64,000 bases of DNA from Massilia agrisoli. Lineage in GTDB: Bacteria > Pseudomonadota > Gammaproteobacteria > Burkholderiales > Burkholderiaceae_D. Below, in pieces: positions 18,181 through 26,740 of the stretch (the first letter of the stretch is position 1; every line of letters begins with the position of its first letter). The DNA lies in assembly GCF_020831365.1 (NCBI RefSeq), contig NZ_JAJHPV010000006.1:1-64000 (forward strand), in the 5' to 3' direction. A model generated the notes under the pieces. The model did no database searches. It was given only the letters and a program-made list of their open reading frames with translations, and was not told where the DNA came from. A program made the position numbers and the translations under genes.

Positions 18181-19482
18181 ATGGTTCCGCACCTTGTCAC
18201 AGCCCTGACCGGCCCCCTGCATGATCTCGAGAAAAAAGTCCTGGAGGCCACGCCGGCAATCGAGCGCTGGTTCCGCCTCGAGTGGCAGGAGCACACCCCG
18301 CCGTTCTACTGCTCGGTCGACCTGCGCAACGCCGGCTACAAGCTGGCCCCGGTCGACACCAACCTGTTCCCGGGCGGCTTCAACAACCTGGCGACCGAAA
18401 TGCTGCCCCTGTCGGTGCAGGCCGCCATGGCCGCGATCGACAAGTATTGCCCGGACGCACGCAACCTGCTGCTGATTCCCGAGAGCCACACGCGCAACCC
18501 GTTCTACCTGCAAAACATCGCGCGCCTGATGCAGATCTTCCGCCAGACCGGCCTGCACGTGCGCCTGGGCTCGCTGTCGCCGGACATCACCGAGCCGACG
18601 CCGCTGGCGCTGCCTGACGGCAACATGCTGGTGATCGAACCGCTGGTGCGCTCGGCCAACGGCCGCCGCCTGGGGCTGAAGGACTTCGACCCGTGCACCA
18701 TCCTGCTCAACAACGACCTGTCGGCCGGCATCCCGTCCATCCTGGAAAACATCCACGAGCAGTCGCTGTTGCCGCCGGTGCACGCCGGCTGGGCGGTGCG
18801 CCGCAAGAGCAACCACTTTGCCGCCTACGATGAAGTGGCCAAGAAGTTCGGCAAGCTGATCGACGTCGACCCGTGGATGGTCAACCCCTTCCACGCCAAG
18901 TGCGGCGAGATCAACTTCCAGGAAGACACGGGCTCCGAGTGCCTGGCTGACAACGTCACCATGCTGCTGGCCAAGATCAAGAAGAAATACAAGGAATACG
19001 GCATCAAGGACCAGAAGCCGTTCGTCATCGTCAAGCCGGACGCGGGCACCTATGGCATGGGCATCATGACGGTGCGCGACGCCAGCGAAGTCAGGGACCT
19101 GAGCCGAAAGCAGCGCAACAAGATGTCCGTGATCAAGGACGGCGTCGCCGTTACCGACGTCATCATCCAGGAAGGCGTGCCGACCTACGAGAGCATCAAC
19201 GATGCGGTGGCCGAGCCGGTGGTCTACATGATCGACCGCTATGTGGTGGGCGGCTTCTACCGTGTGCACGCCGAGCGCGGCATCGACCAGAACCTGAACG
19301 CCCCGGGCTCGCAATACGTGCCGCTGGCGTTTGCCCAGCAGCACGCGGTGCCGGACCTGAAGGCCAAGCCGGGCACGGCAGCGCCGAACCGCTTCTACGT
19401 GTATGGCGTGGTGGCAAGGCTGGGCTTGCTGGCCGCATCGCTGGAACTGGAACGCACGGATCCGAATCCGGAAGTGTACTGA
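18181..19482 (+). CDS. gshA: Glutamate-cysteine ligase
   Basis: The protein has 433 residues and belongs to the ligase type first described from Acidithiobacillus (TIGR02049), which is unrelated in sequence to E. coli GshA. Recognisable segments are CSVDLRNAGYKLAPVDTN, FPGGFNNLA, IPESHTRNPFYLQN and the ATP-grasp-like KPFVIVKPDAGTYGMGIMTV. It makes gamma-glutamylcysteine, the first step of glutathione synthesis. gshB follows on the same strand about 100 bases later, so the pathway is encoded together. The ATG has an AGGA ribosome site about 10 bases upstream. Confidence 0.93.
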   Translation: MVPHLVTALTGPLHDLEKKVLEATPAIERWFRLEWQEHTPPFYCSVDLRNAGYKLAPVDTNLFPGGFNNLATEMLPLSVQAAMAAIDKYCPDARNLLLIPESHTRNPFYLQNIARLMQIFRQTGLHVRLGSLSPDITEPTPLALPDGNMLVIEPLVRSANGRRLGLKDFDPCTILLNNDLSAGIPSILENIHEQSLLPPVHAGWAVRRKSNHFAAYDEVAKKFGKLIDVDPWMVNPFHAKCGEINFQEDTGSECLADNVTMLLAKIKKKYKEYGIKDQKPFVIVKPDAGTYGMGIMTVRDASEVRDLSRKQRNKMSVIKDGVAVTDVIIQEGVPTYESINDAVAEPVVYMIDRYVVGGFYRVHAERGIDQNLNAPGSQYVPLAFAQQHAVPDLKAKPGTAAPNRFYVYGVVARLGLLAASLELERTDPNPEVY

Positions 19483-19490
19483 CGTACTGT

Positions 19491-19516
19491 GCTTGTTCCC
19501 GCTTGCGGGAACAAGC
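19491..19516. other. Perfect 12-bp hairpin between gshA and gshB
   Basis: GCTTGTTCCCGC and GCGGGAACAAGC pair perfectly around TT, starting 9 bases after the gshA stop. No T-run follows, so this is probably not a simple intrinsic terminator. It may act as an mRNA processing or 3'-protection element that sets the gshA/gshB ratio. Confidence 0.6.
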
Positions 19517-19584
19517 TTGGCCCTCCTTCAACCCCACTCGGCGTTTCCGGCTAAAATCAGGTATTACCTGCAATGGAACCGCCC

Positions 19585-20532
19585 ATGAAACTCGCTTTCC
19601 TCGCCGACCCGCTGTCCGGCTTCACAACCTATAAGGACTCGACCTTCGCCATGATGCGCGAGGCGGCGCGGCGCGGCCACGCGGTGTATGCGTTCGAACA
19701 AGGCGACATGGCGCTCGAAGGCGGCATCGTCAGCGCGCAAATTTCGGAGATCACCCTGACCGGCGACGCCGACGACTGGTACCGCGCCACGCCGAAAGCC
19801 AGCGCGCGCCTGTCCGAGTTCGACGCCGTCATCCTGCGCAAGGATCCGCCCTTCGACATGGAGTACGTGTACTGCACCTACCTGCTCGACCTGGCGGAAA
19901 AGCAGGGCGCCTGCGTGGTCAACAAGGCCCAGGCGGTGCGCGACCACAATGAGAAGCTGTCGATCACCCAGTTCAGCGAATTTACCTCGCCAACCCTGGT
20001 GACGTCGGATTCCACGCGCCTGCGCGAGTTCCACGCCGAACACGGCGACGTGATCTTCAAGCCGCTCGACGGCATGGGCGGCGCCGGCATCTTCCGCATC
20101 CGCAGCGACGGCATGAACCTCGGTTCGGTGATCGAATCGCTGACCGACCTCGGACGGCGCACCATCATGGCCCAGCGCTACATCCCCGAGATCGTCAAGG
20201 GCGACAAGCGCATCCTCGTCATCGGCGGCAAGCCGGTGCCGTTCTCGCTGGCGCGCATCCCGCAGGCCGGCGAAGTGCGCGGCAACCTGGCCGCCGGCGG
20301 CATCGGCGTGGCCCAGCCGCTGACGGAGCGCGACCGCGAGATCGCCGAGGCCCTCGGCCCCACACTGGCGGCCCGCGGCCTGTTGCTGGTAGGATTAGAC
20401 GTAATCGGCGATTTCCTGACCGAGGTGAATGTCACCAGCCCGACCTGCTTCCAGGAGATTACGGAGCAGACCGGATTCGACGTGGCCGCGATGTTCATCG
20501 ACGCGGTCCAGCAGCAGGTAACAGGTAAATAA
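19585..20532 (+). CDS. gshB: Glutathione synthase
   Basis: The protein has 315 residues and an ATP-grasp fold of normal length. The N-terminus MKLAFLADPLSGFTTYKDST matches the family start, so I chose ATG 19585 over an ATG four codons earlier. Active-site segments LRKDPPFDMEY, KPLDGMGGAGIFR, QRYIPEIVKGDKRI and TEVNVTSPT are all present. It joins gamma-glutamylcysteine and glycine. The PTS gene begins one base after its stop, so gshB and the PTS genes are probably cotranscribed. Confidence 0.95.
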   Translation: MKLAFLADPLSGFTTYKDSTFAMMREAARRGHAVYAFEQGDMALEGGIVSAQISEITLTGDADDWYRATPKASARLSEFDAVILRKDPPFDMEYVYCTYLLDLAEKQGACVVNKAQAVRDHNEKLSITQFSEFTSPTLVTSDSTRLREFHAEHGDVIFKPLDGMGGAGIFRIRSDGMNLGSVIESLTDLGRRTIMAQRYIPEIVKGDKRILVIGGKPVPFSLARIPQAGEVRGNLAAGGIGVAQPLTERDREIAEALGPTLAARGLLLVGLDVIGDFLTEVNVTSPTCFQEITEQTGFDVAAMFIDAVQQQVTGK

Positions 20533-20533
20533 C

Positions 20534-20941
20534 ATGGTAGGCATTCTGTTGTTGACCCACGCCCCGCTGGGCCAGGCATTCATCGCGGCCGTGGAGCATG
20601 TGTTCCGCGGCCCGACCGAGCGCTTTGAAGCGATTGACGTCACCGCCGACCAGGATATCAGCCAGGTCCACGCGCTGGCGAAGCAGGCGATCGCCCGCCT
20701 GGACGACGGCAGTGGCGTGCTGGTCATCACCGACATCAAGGGCGGCACGCCGTCCAATTGCTGCAACTCGCTGGCGGCAGAAGGCTGTGTCGAAGTCATC
20801 GCCGGCATCAGCCTGCCGATGCTGCTGCGCGCGATTACCTATCGCCGCGACACGCTCGACGTGGTCGTCGAGATGGCGCTGGCCGGCGCGCAAAGCGGGG
20901 CGGTACGAGTGGATAACCGGATCCGGGTAGGTCCGGGATAG
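20534..20941 (+). CDS. PTS IIA component, mannose (EIIA-Man) family
   Basis: The protein has 135 residues and is a single EIIA-Man domain. It starts MVGILLLTHAPLGQ, with the phospho-acceptor His9, and contains VLVITDIKGGTPSN. No IIB, IIC or IID gene is near. With HPr and EI immediately downstream, this is the regulatory phosphorelay typical of Betaproteobacteria rather than a sugar-uptake system. It may sense carbon or energy state; its target is not visible here. Confidence 0.9.
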   Translation: MVGILLLTHAPLGQAFIAAVEHVFRGPTERFEAIDVTADQDISQVHALAKQAIARLDDGSGVLVITDIKGGTPSNCCNSLAAEGCVEVIAGISLPMLLRAITYRRDTLDVVVEMALAGAQSGAVRVDNRIRVGPG

Positions 20942-21005
20942 GAAGCGGCTGCGCGCTGCGCGGCCGAACAAATGGCGCAGTTCTGTGTGATTGAGACGAG
21001 AAAAA

Positions 21006-21275
21006 ATGATTCAACAAGAACTAGAAATTATCAACAAGCTGGGCTTGCACGCACGGGCCTCGGCAAAACTCACACAACTGGCAGCAAAGTTCCAAAGCGA
21101 TGTCTGGCTCACGCGTAACGCGCGCCGGGTCAACGCCAAGTCGATCATGGGCGTGATGATGCTGGCCGCCGGCATGGGCGCCAAGGTCACGCTGGAAGCC
21201 GACGGACCGGACGAAAGTGAATGCGTCGCGGCCCTCGCCGCGCTCATCAACGACAAGTTCGGCGAAGGCGAGTAA
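21006..21275 (+). CDS. ptsH: Phosphocarrier protein HPr
   Basis: The protein has 89 residues. The active-site His15 is in NKLGLHARASAKL, and the regulatory Ser46 in NAKSIMGVMML is kept, so an HPr kinase could act on it. I chose ATG 21006 because MIQQELEIINK is the conserved start; the upstream TTG would add five residues. It passes phosphate from EI to the IIA-Man protein encoded just upstream. Confidence 0.95.
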   Translation: MIQQELEIINKLGLHARASAKLTQLAAKFQSDVWLTRNARRVNAKSIMGVMMLAAGMGAKVTLEADGPDESECVAALAALINDKFGEGE

Positions 21276-21316
21276 TGCGCGAGCGCGCTTCGTCCCGCTT
21301 CCACACAGGTCCGCCA

Positions 21317-23074
21317 ATGGCATCGTTCACGCTGCACGGCATACCGGTCTCGCGCGGCATCTCGATCGGCCGCGCGCACCTGCTCACGCCCGCCGCACTC
21401 GACGTCAAGCACTACCTCGTCCCCGAGGAACAGCTCGAAGCCGAGGTGCGCCGCCTGCAGGAAGCCATCGCAGAAGTGCACCGCGGCCTGCAGGCGCTGT
21501 GGACCGACCTGCCCAAGGATGCGCCGACCGAACTGGGCGCCTTCATCGACGTCCACGCGCTGATTTTGTCGGACCCGATGATCTCCGAAGCGCCGCTCGA
21601 CATCATCCGCACGCGCCACTACAACGCCGAATGGGCGCTGGTGACGCAGATCGATGAGCTGTCCGCGCAGTTCGACGAAATCGAAGACCCTTACCTGCGC
21701 GAGCGCAAGGCCGACATCCAGCAGGTCGCCGAGCGCGTGCTGAAGGTGCTGATGGGGACCGCGCAGCTGATGCCGCCGCGCGCCGCGGCGAGCGCCGACG
21801 AATACCAGCCGCAGATGATCGTCGTCGCGCATGACATCTCGCCGGCCGACATGCTGCAGTTCCGCGACCGTTCGTTCATTGGCTTCGTCACCGACGTCGG
21901 CGGCCAGAACTCGCACACCGCGATCGTCGCGCGCAGCCTGGACATACCGGCAGCCGTGGGCATGTCGCAGGCCTCGCAGCTGATCGAGCAGGACGACTGG
22001 GTGATCATCGACGGCGACGCCGGCGTGGTGATCGCCAACCCGAGCGCGCTGGTGCTCGACCAGTACCGCGAACGCCAGGCCGCGCAGATTCGCGCGCGCA
22101 AAAAGCTGCTGAAGCTGAAGAAGACCCCGGCCATCACCCGCGACGGCGTGCAGGTGGCCATGTTGGCCAATATCGAGCTGCCGGACGACTGCCCGGGCGC
22201 GCTCGACTCCGGCGCCGAAGGCGTGGGCCTGTTCCGCTCCGAGTTCCTGTTCATGGGCCGCACCGGCCATCCGCACAAGATCCCGGGCGAGGACGAACAG
22301 TTCGAGCAGTACCGCAAGGCGGTGGTAGCGATGAAGGGCCGTCCGGTGACGATCCGCACGCTCGACATCGGCGCCGACAAGCCGCTCGACCCGACCGAAC
22401 ACAACGCGCTGAACCCGGCGCTGGGCCTGCGCGCAATCCGCTACTGCCTGGCCGAGCCGCAGCTGTTCCTGACCCAGCTGCGCGCGATCCTGCGCGCCTC
22501 AGCCTTCGGCAAGGTGCGCATCCTGATCCCGATGCTGGCGCACGCGTTTGAAATCGACCAGTCGCTGGCGATGATCGAGCAGGCCAAGGCGCAGCTGCGC
22601 GAGGCAGGGCACAAGTACGACCCGGCGGTCCAGGTGGGCGCGATGATCGAGATCCCGGCGGCTGCATTGTCGCTGCCGATGTTCGTCAAGCGCATGCACT
22701 TCCTGTCCATCGGCACCAATGACCTGATCCAGTACACGCTGGCGATCGACCGCGTCGACTACGAAGTCGCGCACCTTTACAACCCGCTGCATCCGGCGGT
22801 GCTGCAGCTGATCGCGATGACCATTACGGCGGGCCAGAAGGCCGGCATCGACGTCGCCGTGTGCGGCGAGATGGCGGGCGACACCAAGCTTACCCGGCTG
22901 CTGCTGGGAATGGGCCTGCGCGAGTTCTCGATGCATCCGGCCCAGCTGCTGTCGGTCAAGCAGGAGATCCTCAATTGCGACATGGCGAAGCTGGCCACGC
23001 AAACCCGCAAAATCCTGCGCACCAGCGAGCCGTCCGCGATCAGCGAAGCGGTCGAGCAGTTGCAGGCAATCTGA
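21317..23074 (+). CDS. ptsI: PTS phosphoenolpyruvate-protein phosphotransferase (Enzyme I)
   Basis: The protein has 585 residues, full length. It starts [20 protein letters not shown]. The phospho-His lies in [18 protein letters not shown] (about residue 200). The PEP-binding C-terminal domain contains [40 protein letters not shown] and VCGEMAGD. It transfers phosphate from PEP to HPr. The start at 21317 avoids overlap with ptsH; the upstream frame is arginine-rich shadow sequence. Confidence 0.95.
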   Translation: MASFTLHGIPVSRGISIGRAHLLTPAALDVKHYLVPEEQLEAEVRRLQEAIAEVHRGLQALWTDLPKDAPTELGAFIDVHALILSDPMISEAPLDIIRTRHYNAEWALVTQIDELSAQFDEIEDPYLRERKADIQQVAERVLKVLMGTAQLMPPRAAASADEYQPQMIVVAHDISPADMLQFRDRSFIGFVTDVGGQNSHTAIVARSLDIPAAVGMSQASQLIEQDDWVIIDGDAGVVIANPSALVLDQYRERQAAQIRARKKLLKLKKTPAITRDGVQVAMLANIELPDDCPGALDSGAEGVGLFRSEFLFMGRTGHPHKIPGEDEQFEQYRKAVVAMKGRPVTIRTLDIGADKPLDPTEHNALNPALGLRAIRYCLAEPQLFLTQLRAILRASAFGKVRILIPMLAHAFEIDQSLAMIEQAKAQLREAGHKYDPAVQVGAMIEIPAAALSLPMFVKRMHFLSIGTNDLIQYTLAIDRVDYEVAHLYNPLHPAVLQLIAMTITAGQKAGIDVAVCGEMAGDTKLTRLLLGMGLREFSMHPAQLLSVKQEILNCDMAKLATQTRKILRTSEPSAISEAVEQLQAI

Positions 23075-23093
23075 AACACCACAACGAAGTCAC

Positions 23094-24245
23094 ATGCAAT
23101 CCATTGGAATAGTCTCGCCCAGTTCGATGCACTTCACTGAACCGCTGGCGCTGAAAAGCGGCGCGCGGATCGGTGACTACACGCTCGTCTACGAAACCTA
23201 CGGCACGCTCAACGCCGACCGCTCGAACGCCGTCCTGATCTGCCATGCGCTCAATGCCTCGCACCACGTGGCCGGCACTTACGCCGACCAGCCAAAGAGC
23301 ACCGGCTGGTGGGACAACATGGTCGGCCCCGGCAAGCCGGTCGACACCGACCGCTTCTTCGTCATCGGCGTCAACAACCTCGGCTCCTGCTTCGGCTCGA
23401 CCGGCCCGATGCACGACAACCCGGCCACCGGCAAGCCGTATGGCGCGGCGTTCCCGCTGGTGACAGTGGAAGACTGGGTGGCGGCGCAGGCGCGCCTTGC
23501 CGACGCGCTGGGCATCGAACAGTTTGCGGCGGTCATGGGCGGCTCGCTGGGCGGCATGCAGGCGCTCGCCTGGAGCATGATGTTCCCGGAACGCCTGCGC
23601 CACTGCGTCGTGATTGCATCGACACCCAAGCTGTCGGCGCAGAACATCGCCTTCAATGACGTCGCCCGCCAGGCCATCCTGACCGACCCTGACTACCATG
23701 GCGGCGACTTCTACGCGCACGGCGTGGTGCCGAAAAACGGCCTGAAGGTGGCACGCATGGTTGGCCACATCACCTACCTGTCCAACGACGACATGGCGGA
23801 AAAATTCGGCCGCAAGCTGCGCAACGCCGCGGAGAACAATGATTACAAGTTCGACTTCGGCGTCGACTTCGAAATCGAATCCTACCTGCGCTACCAGGGC
23901 GACAAATTCTCCGAATACTTCGACGCCAACACCTACCTGTTGATCACCAAGGCGCTCGACTACTTTGACCCGGCGCGCGACTTCGGCGGCGACCTGGCCA
24001 AGGCGCTTGCGAACACCCGCGCTGAATTCTTCCTGGCCTCGTTCACCACCGACTGGCGCTTCTCGCCTGAGCGCAGCCGCGAGATCGTCGAGGCGCTGCT
24101 GTGCAACCGCCGCCGCGTGACTTACGCCGAGATCGACGCGCCGCACGGCCACGACGCCTTCCTGCTGGAAGACCCACGCTACATGAACATGGTGCGCGCC
24201 TATTACCAGCGCATCTGGGACCAGATGCCGGAGGTGCGCGCATGA
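23094..24245 (+). CDS. metX: Homoserine O-acyltransferase MetX
   Basis: The protein has 383 residues and an alpha/beta-hydrolase fold. The nucleophile is Ser151 in [14 protein letters not shown], and the C-terminal catalytic His is in [21 protein letters not shown] and [15 protein letters not shown] are family motifs. It activates homoserine for methionine synthesis. Many proteobacterial MetX proteins use succinyl-CoA rather than acetyl-CoA, so the acyl donor should not be assumed. The stop overlaps the metW start (ATGA), the usual metXW operon. Confidence 0.93.
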   Translation: MQSIGIVSPSSMHFTEPLALKSGARIGDYTLVYETYGTLNADRSNAVLICHALNASHHVAGTYADQPKSTGWWDNMVGPGKPVDTDRFFVIGVNNLGSCFGSTGPMHDNPATGKPYGAAFPLVTVEDWVAAQARLADALGIEQFAAVMGGSLGGMQALAWSMMFPERLRHCVVIASTPKLSAQNIAFNDVARQAILTDPDYHGGDFYAHGVVPKNGLKVARMVGHITYLSNDDMAEKFGRKLRNAAENNDYKFDFGVDFEIESYLRYQGDKFSEYFDANTYLLITKALDYFDPARDFGGDLAKALANTRAEFFLASFTTDWRFSPERSREIVEALLCNRRRVTYAEIDAPHGHDAFLLEDPRYMNMVRAYYQRIWDQMPEVRA

Positions 24246-24859
24246 ACTTCGAAGACCTCTCAACGCTGCGGCCCGACCTGGCCTTCATCGCACACTGGGT
24301 GCCGAAGGGCGCGCACGTCCTCGACGTGGGCTGCGGCGACGGCGCTATGCTGAGCTACCTGGGCAGCGACAAGCGCTGCACCGGCTATGGCATCGAAATC
24401 GACGACCACAAGGTGCTCGAAAGCGCCGCGCGCGGCGTCGACGTGATCCAGCACGACATGGAAAAAGGCCTCGGCATCTTCGGCGACAATTCGTTCGACA
24501 CGGTGCTGTGCCTGTCGTCGCTGCAGATGATGCAGCACGTCGAGGCGCTGCTGCGCGATATCGTGCGCGTGGGCGCCGAAGCGATCGTCTCTTTCCCCAA
24601 CTTCGCGTACTGGCCGCACCGGGTGGCGCTGCTGCGCGGGCGCATGCCGGTATCGCGTTCGCTGCCGTACCAGTGGTACGACACGCCGAACGTGCGCTGC
24701 GCGACCATCTACGATTTCGAGGAACTCGCGCAGGAATGCGGCCTCGAAGTGCTCGAGCGCGTGGCGCTGGTGGGCGGCCGGCCGGTATCGGTGCTGCCCA
24801 ACCTGCGCGGCAGCCTGGCCGTTTTCCGCCTCCGCAAAAAAGGCCGCCCGGCGCCGTGA
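24242..24859 (+). CDS. metW: Methionine biosynthesis protein MetW
   Basis: The protein has 205 residues and a class I methyltransferase fold with the SAM-binding motif [12 protein letters not shown] near residue 27. [19 protein letters not shown] and [15 protein letters not shown] are MetW hallmarks. MetW is coupled to MetX in many proteobacteria and is thought to be needed for its acyltransferase activity. The ATG overlaps the metX stop by four bases, which fixes the start. Confidence 0.93.
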   Translation: MNFEDLSTLRPDLAFIAHWVPKGAHVLDVGCGDGAMLSYLGSDKRCTGYGIEIDDHKVLESAARGVDVIQHDMEKGLGIFGDNSFDTVLCLSSLQMMQHVEALLRDIVRVGAEAIVSFPNFAYWPHRVALLRGRMPVSRSLPYQWYDTPNVRCATIYDFEELAQECGLEVLERVALVGGRPVSVLPNLRGSLAVFRLRKKGRPAP

Positions 24860-24943
24860 TCCAGACCGCCTGTCCATATCGTGTGCGACTTCGGGCGGAT
24901 TTTTGAGATGATGGTGTTATCAGATAAACAGCACGGTACCCAC

Positions 24944-25828
24944 ATGAACAAGCTCAAACACATTGCCCTCGCGGCGGCGCTGGCCGCCTGCGCAGGCGTC
25001 GCCCCGGCCCAGCAACAGGAAGCCCAGGTCCAGGACGGCATCGAGGTTCGCCCGATGCCGCGCTACCGCGTGCTGGCGTCGGAAGACCAGATGGAGCAGC
25101 AGGCCAGGCAGCAGTACGCGGCCATGATGACGGAGGCGCAGAAGCAGGGCGCCCTGGCGCCGCCAGACCATCCGCAAGTGGTCAGGCTGCGCACCATCGC
25201 CAAGCGCATCATCCCGTACTCGACCCGCTGGAACCCGGCCGCATCGAAATGGAACTGGCAGGTCAACCTGATCGGCTCCGACCAGGTCAACGCCTTCTGC
25301 ATGCCGGGCGGGCGCATCGGCTTCTTCAGCGGCATCCTGACCAGGCTGAAGCTGACCGATGACGAAGCGGCGGCCATCATGGGCCACGAAATCGCCCACG
25401 CGCTGCGCGAACACGGGCGTGAGCAGATGGTCAAATCGGCCGGCACCTCGCTCGGCATGCGCCTTGGCGGCGCGCTGCTGTCCGGATGGCTGGGCATCGA
25501 CCCGCGCATGACCGACACCGTGGCGCAGTACGGCACCCAGCTGCTGTCGCTGAAATACTCGCGCGACGACGAACGTGAAGCCGACCTGATTGGCCTCGAC
25601 CTGGCCGCGCGCGCAGGGTACGACCCCCGTGCAGGCATCGCGCTGTGGCAAAAAATGGCCTCCCTGAACAAGGGCGCGCCGGCCAGCTGGCTGTCGACCC
25701 ACCCGGGCGGCTCGGACCGCATCCGCCAGATGAACGACCATATGGGCGTGCTGCTGCCGCTGTATGCGCGCTCGAAAGGCACGTCGGCGTCGAAGCTGCC
25801 GCCGTACCGCACCACCGCACTGAGATAA
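24944..25828 (+). CDS. M48 family zinc metallopeptidase (exported)
   Basis: The protein has 294 residues. A signal peptide (MNKLKHIALAAALAACAGVA) ends near APAQQ. A Cys inside it could be a lipobox, but ACAGVA is not a good one, so periplasmic is more likely. The zinc motif is HEIAH at 148-152, and the third ligand is Glu212 in DDEREADLIGLD. THPGGSDRIRQM near the end is also conserved. The family includes periplasmic proteases such as LoiP and BepA, which degrade or chaperone outer-membrane proteins. The start is ATG 24944, at the signal peptide. Confidence 0.9.
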   Translation: MNKLKHIALAAALAACAGVAPAQQQEAQVQDGIEVRPMPRYRVLASEDQMEQQARQQYAAMMTEAQKQGALAPPDHPQVVRLRTIAKRIIPYSTRWNPAASKWNWQVNLIGSDQVNAFCMPGGRIGFFSGILTRLKLTDDEAAAIMGHEIAHALREHGREQMVKSAGTSLGMRLGGALLSGWLGIDPRMTDTVAQYGTQLLSLKYSRDDEREADLIGLDLAARAGYDPRAGIALWQKMASLNKGAPASWLSTHPGGSDRIRQMNDHMGVLLPLYARSKGTSASKLPPYRTTALR

Positions 25829-26740
25829 ATGGGAAGGCAGGCCGCTAACAACGCCATCCGGCCGCTCCCTGTCAGGAACGGCGTCGCGCCAAGCTACCTG
25901 TGGCTCGACGAGGACCGCGCCGGCGGCATGCTGGCTTTCCTGTGCGACCAGTTCCCGGCCGTGGGCGAGGCCGCGTGGCGCGCCCGCATGGCGCGCGGCG
26001 AGGTAGTCGACGGCGCCGGCTGCGTGCTCGATGCAGGCAGCGAAGTCAGGCGCGGCATGCGCATCTGGTATTACCGCGAGATTGAAGCCGAAACCCCGAT
26101 CCCGTTCGAGGAACAGGTGCTGTTCCGCGACGAGCACCTGGTTGTAGTGGACAAGCCGCACTTCCTGCCGATGACCCCGAGCGGCCGCTTCCTGCGCGAG
26201 ACGCTGCTGGTGCGCCTCAAGGACAAGCTTGGACTGCCGCACCTGACGCCTATCCACCGCCTCGACCGCGAGACCGCGGGGGTGGTCATCTTTTCGCATT
26301 GCGAGGCGAGCCGCGGCGCCTACCAGTCGCTGTTCCAGCAGCGCAGCGTGGAGAAGGCCTACGAAGCGCTGGCCGCCCCGATGGCCGGCCGCAGCTTCCC
26401 GTTTACCCATCGCAGCCGGATGGTCGACGGCACCCCGTTCTTCCGCATGCAGGAGGTCGAGGGCGAGCCCAATTCAGAAACCCTGGTGGATGTCATCGGC
26501 CAGCGCGGCGACGCCTGGTTGTACCGGTTGGAGCCGCATACGGGCCGCAAGCACCAGCTGCGGGTGCATATGGCGAGCCTGGGCGCGCCGATCCTCAACG
26601 ACGCTTTTTATCCGGTCGCGCTGCCATGCAAGGGCGATGATTTTACGAAGCCGCTCAAGCTGCTGGCGCGGTCGATTGCTTTCCGCGATCCGCTCAGCGG
26701 CCAGCAGCGCCGCTTCGACAGCGGGCGCGTGCTGGACTGA
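25829..26740 (+). CDS. RluA-family pseudouridine synthase
   Basis: The protein has 303 residues. The catalytic Asp146 is in HRLDRET (143-149), the RluA-type motif II. DEHLVVVDKPHFLPM and RLEPHTGRKHQLRVHM are the other family motifs. An N-terminal segment of about 85 residues may be an S4-like or substrate-recognition domain. It converts uridine to pseudouridine in rRNA or tRNA; the exact site is not clear. The ATG directly follows the peptidase stop codon, and the stop abuts the convergent gene at 26741. Confidence 0.9.
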   Translation: MGRQAANNAIRPLPVRNGVAPSYLWLDEDRAGGMLAFLCDQFPAVGEAAWRARMARGEVVDGAGCVLDAGSEVRRGMRIWYYREIEAETPIPFEEQVLFRDEHLVVVDKPHFLPMTPSGRFLRETLLVRLKDKLGLPHLTPIHRLDRETAGVVIFSHCEASRGAYQSLFQQRSVEKAYEALAAPMAGRSFPFTHRSRMVDGTPFFRMQEVEGEPNSETLVDVIGQRGDAWLYRLEPHTGRKHQLRVHMASLGAPILNDAFYPVALPCKGDDFTKPLKLLARSIAFRDPLSGQQRRFDSGRVLD

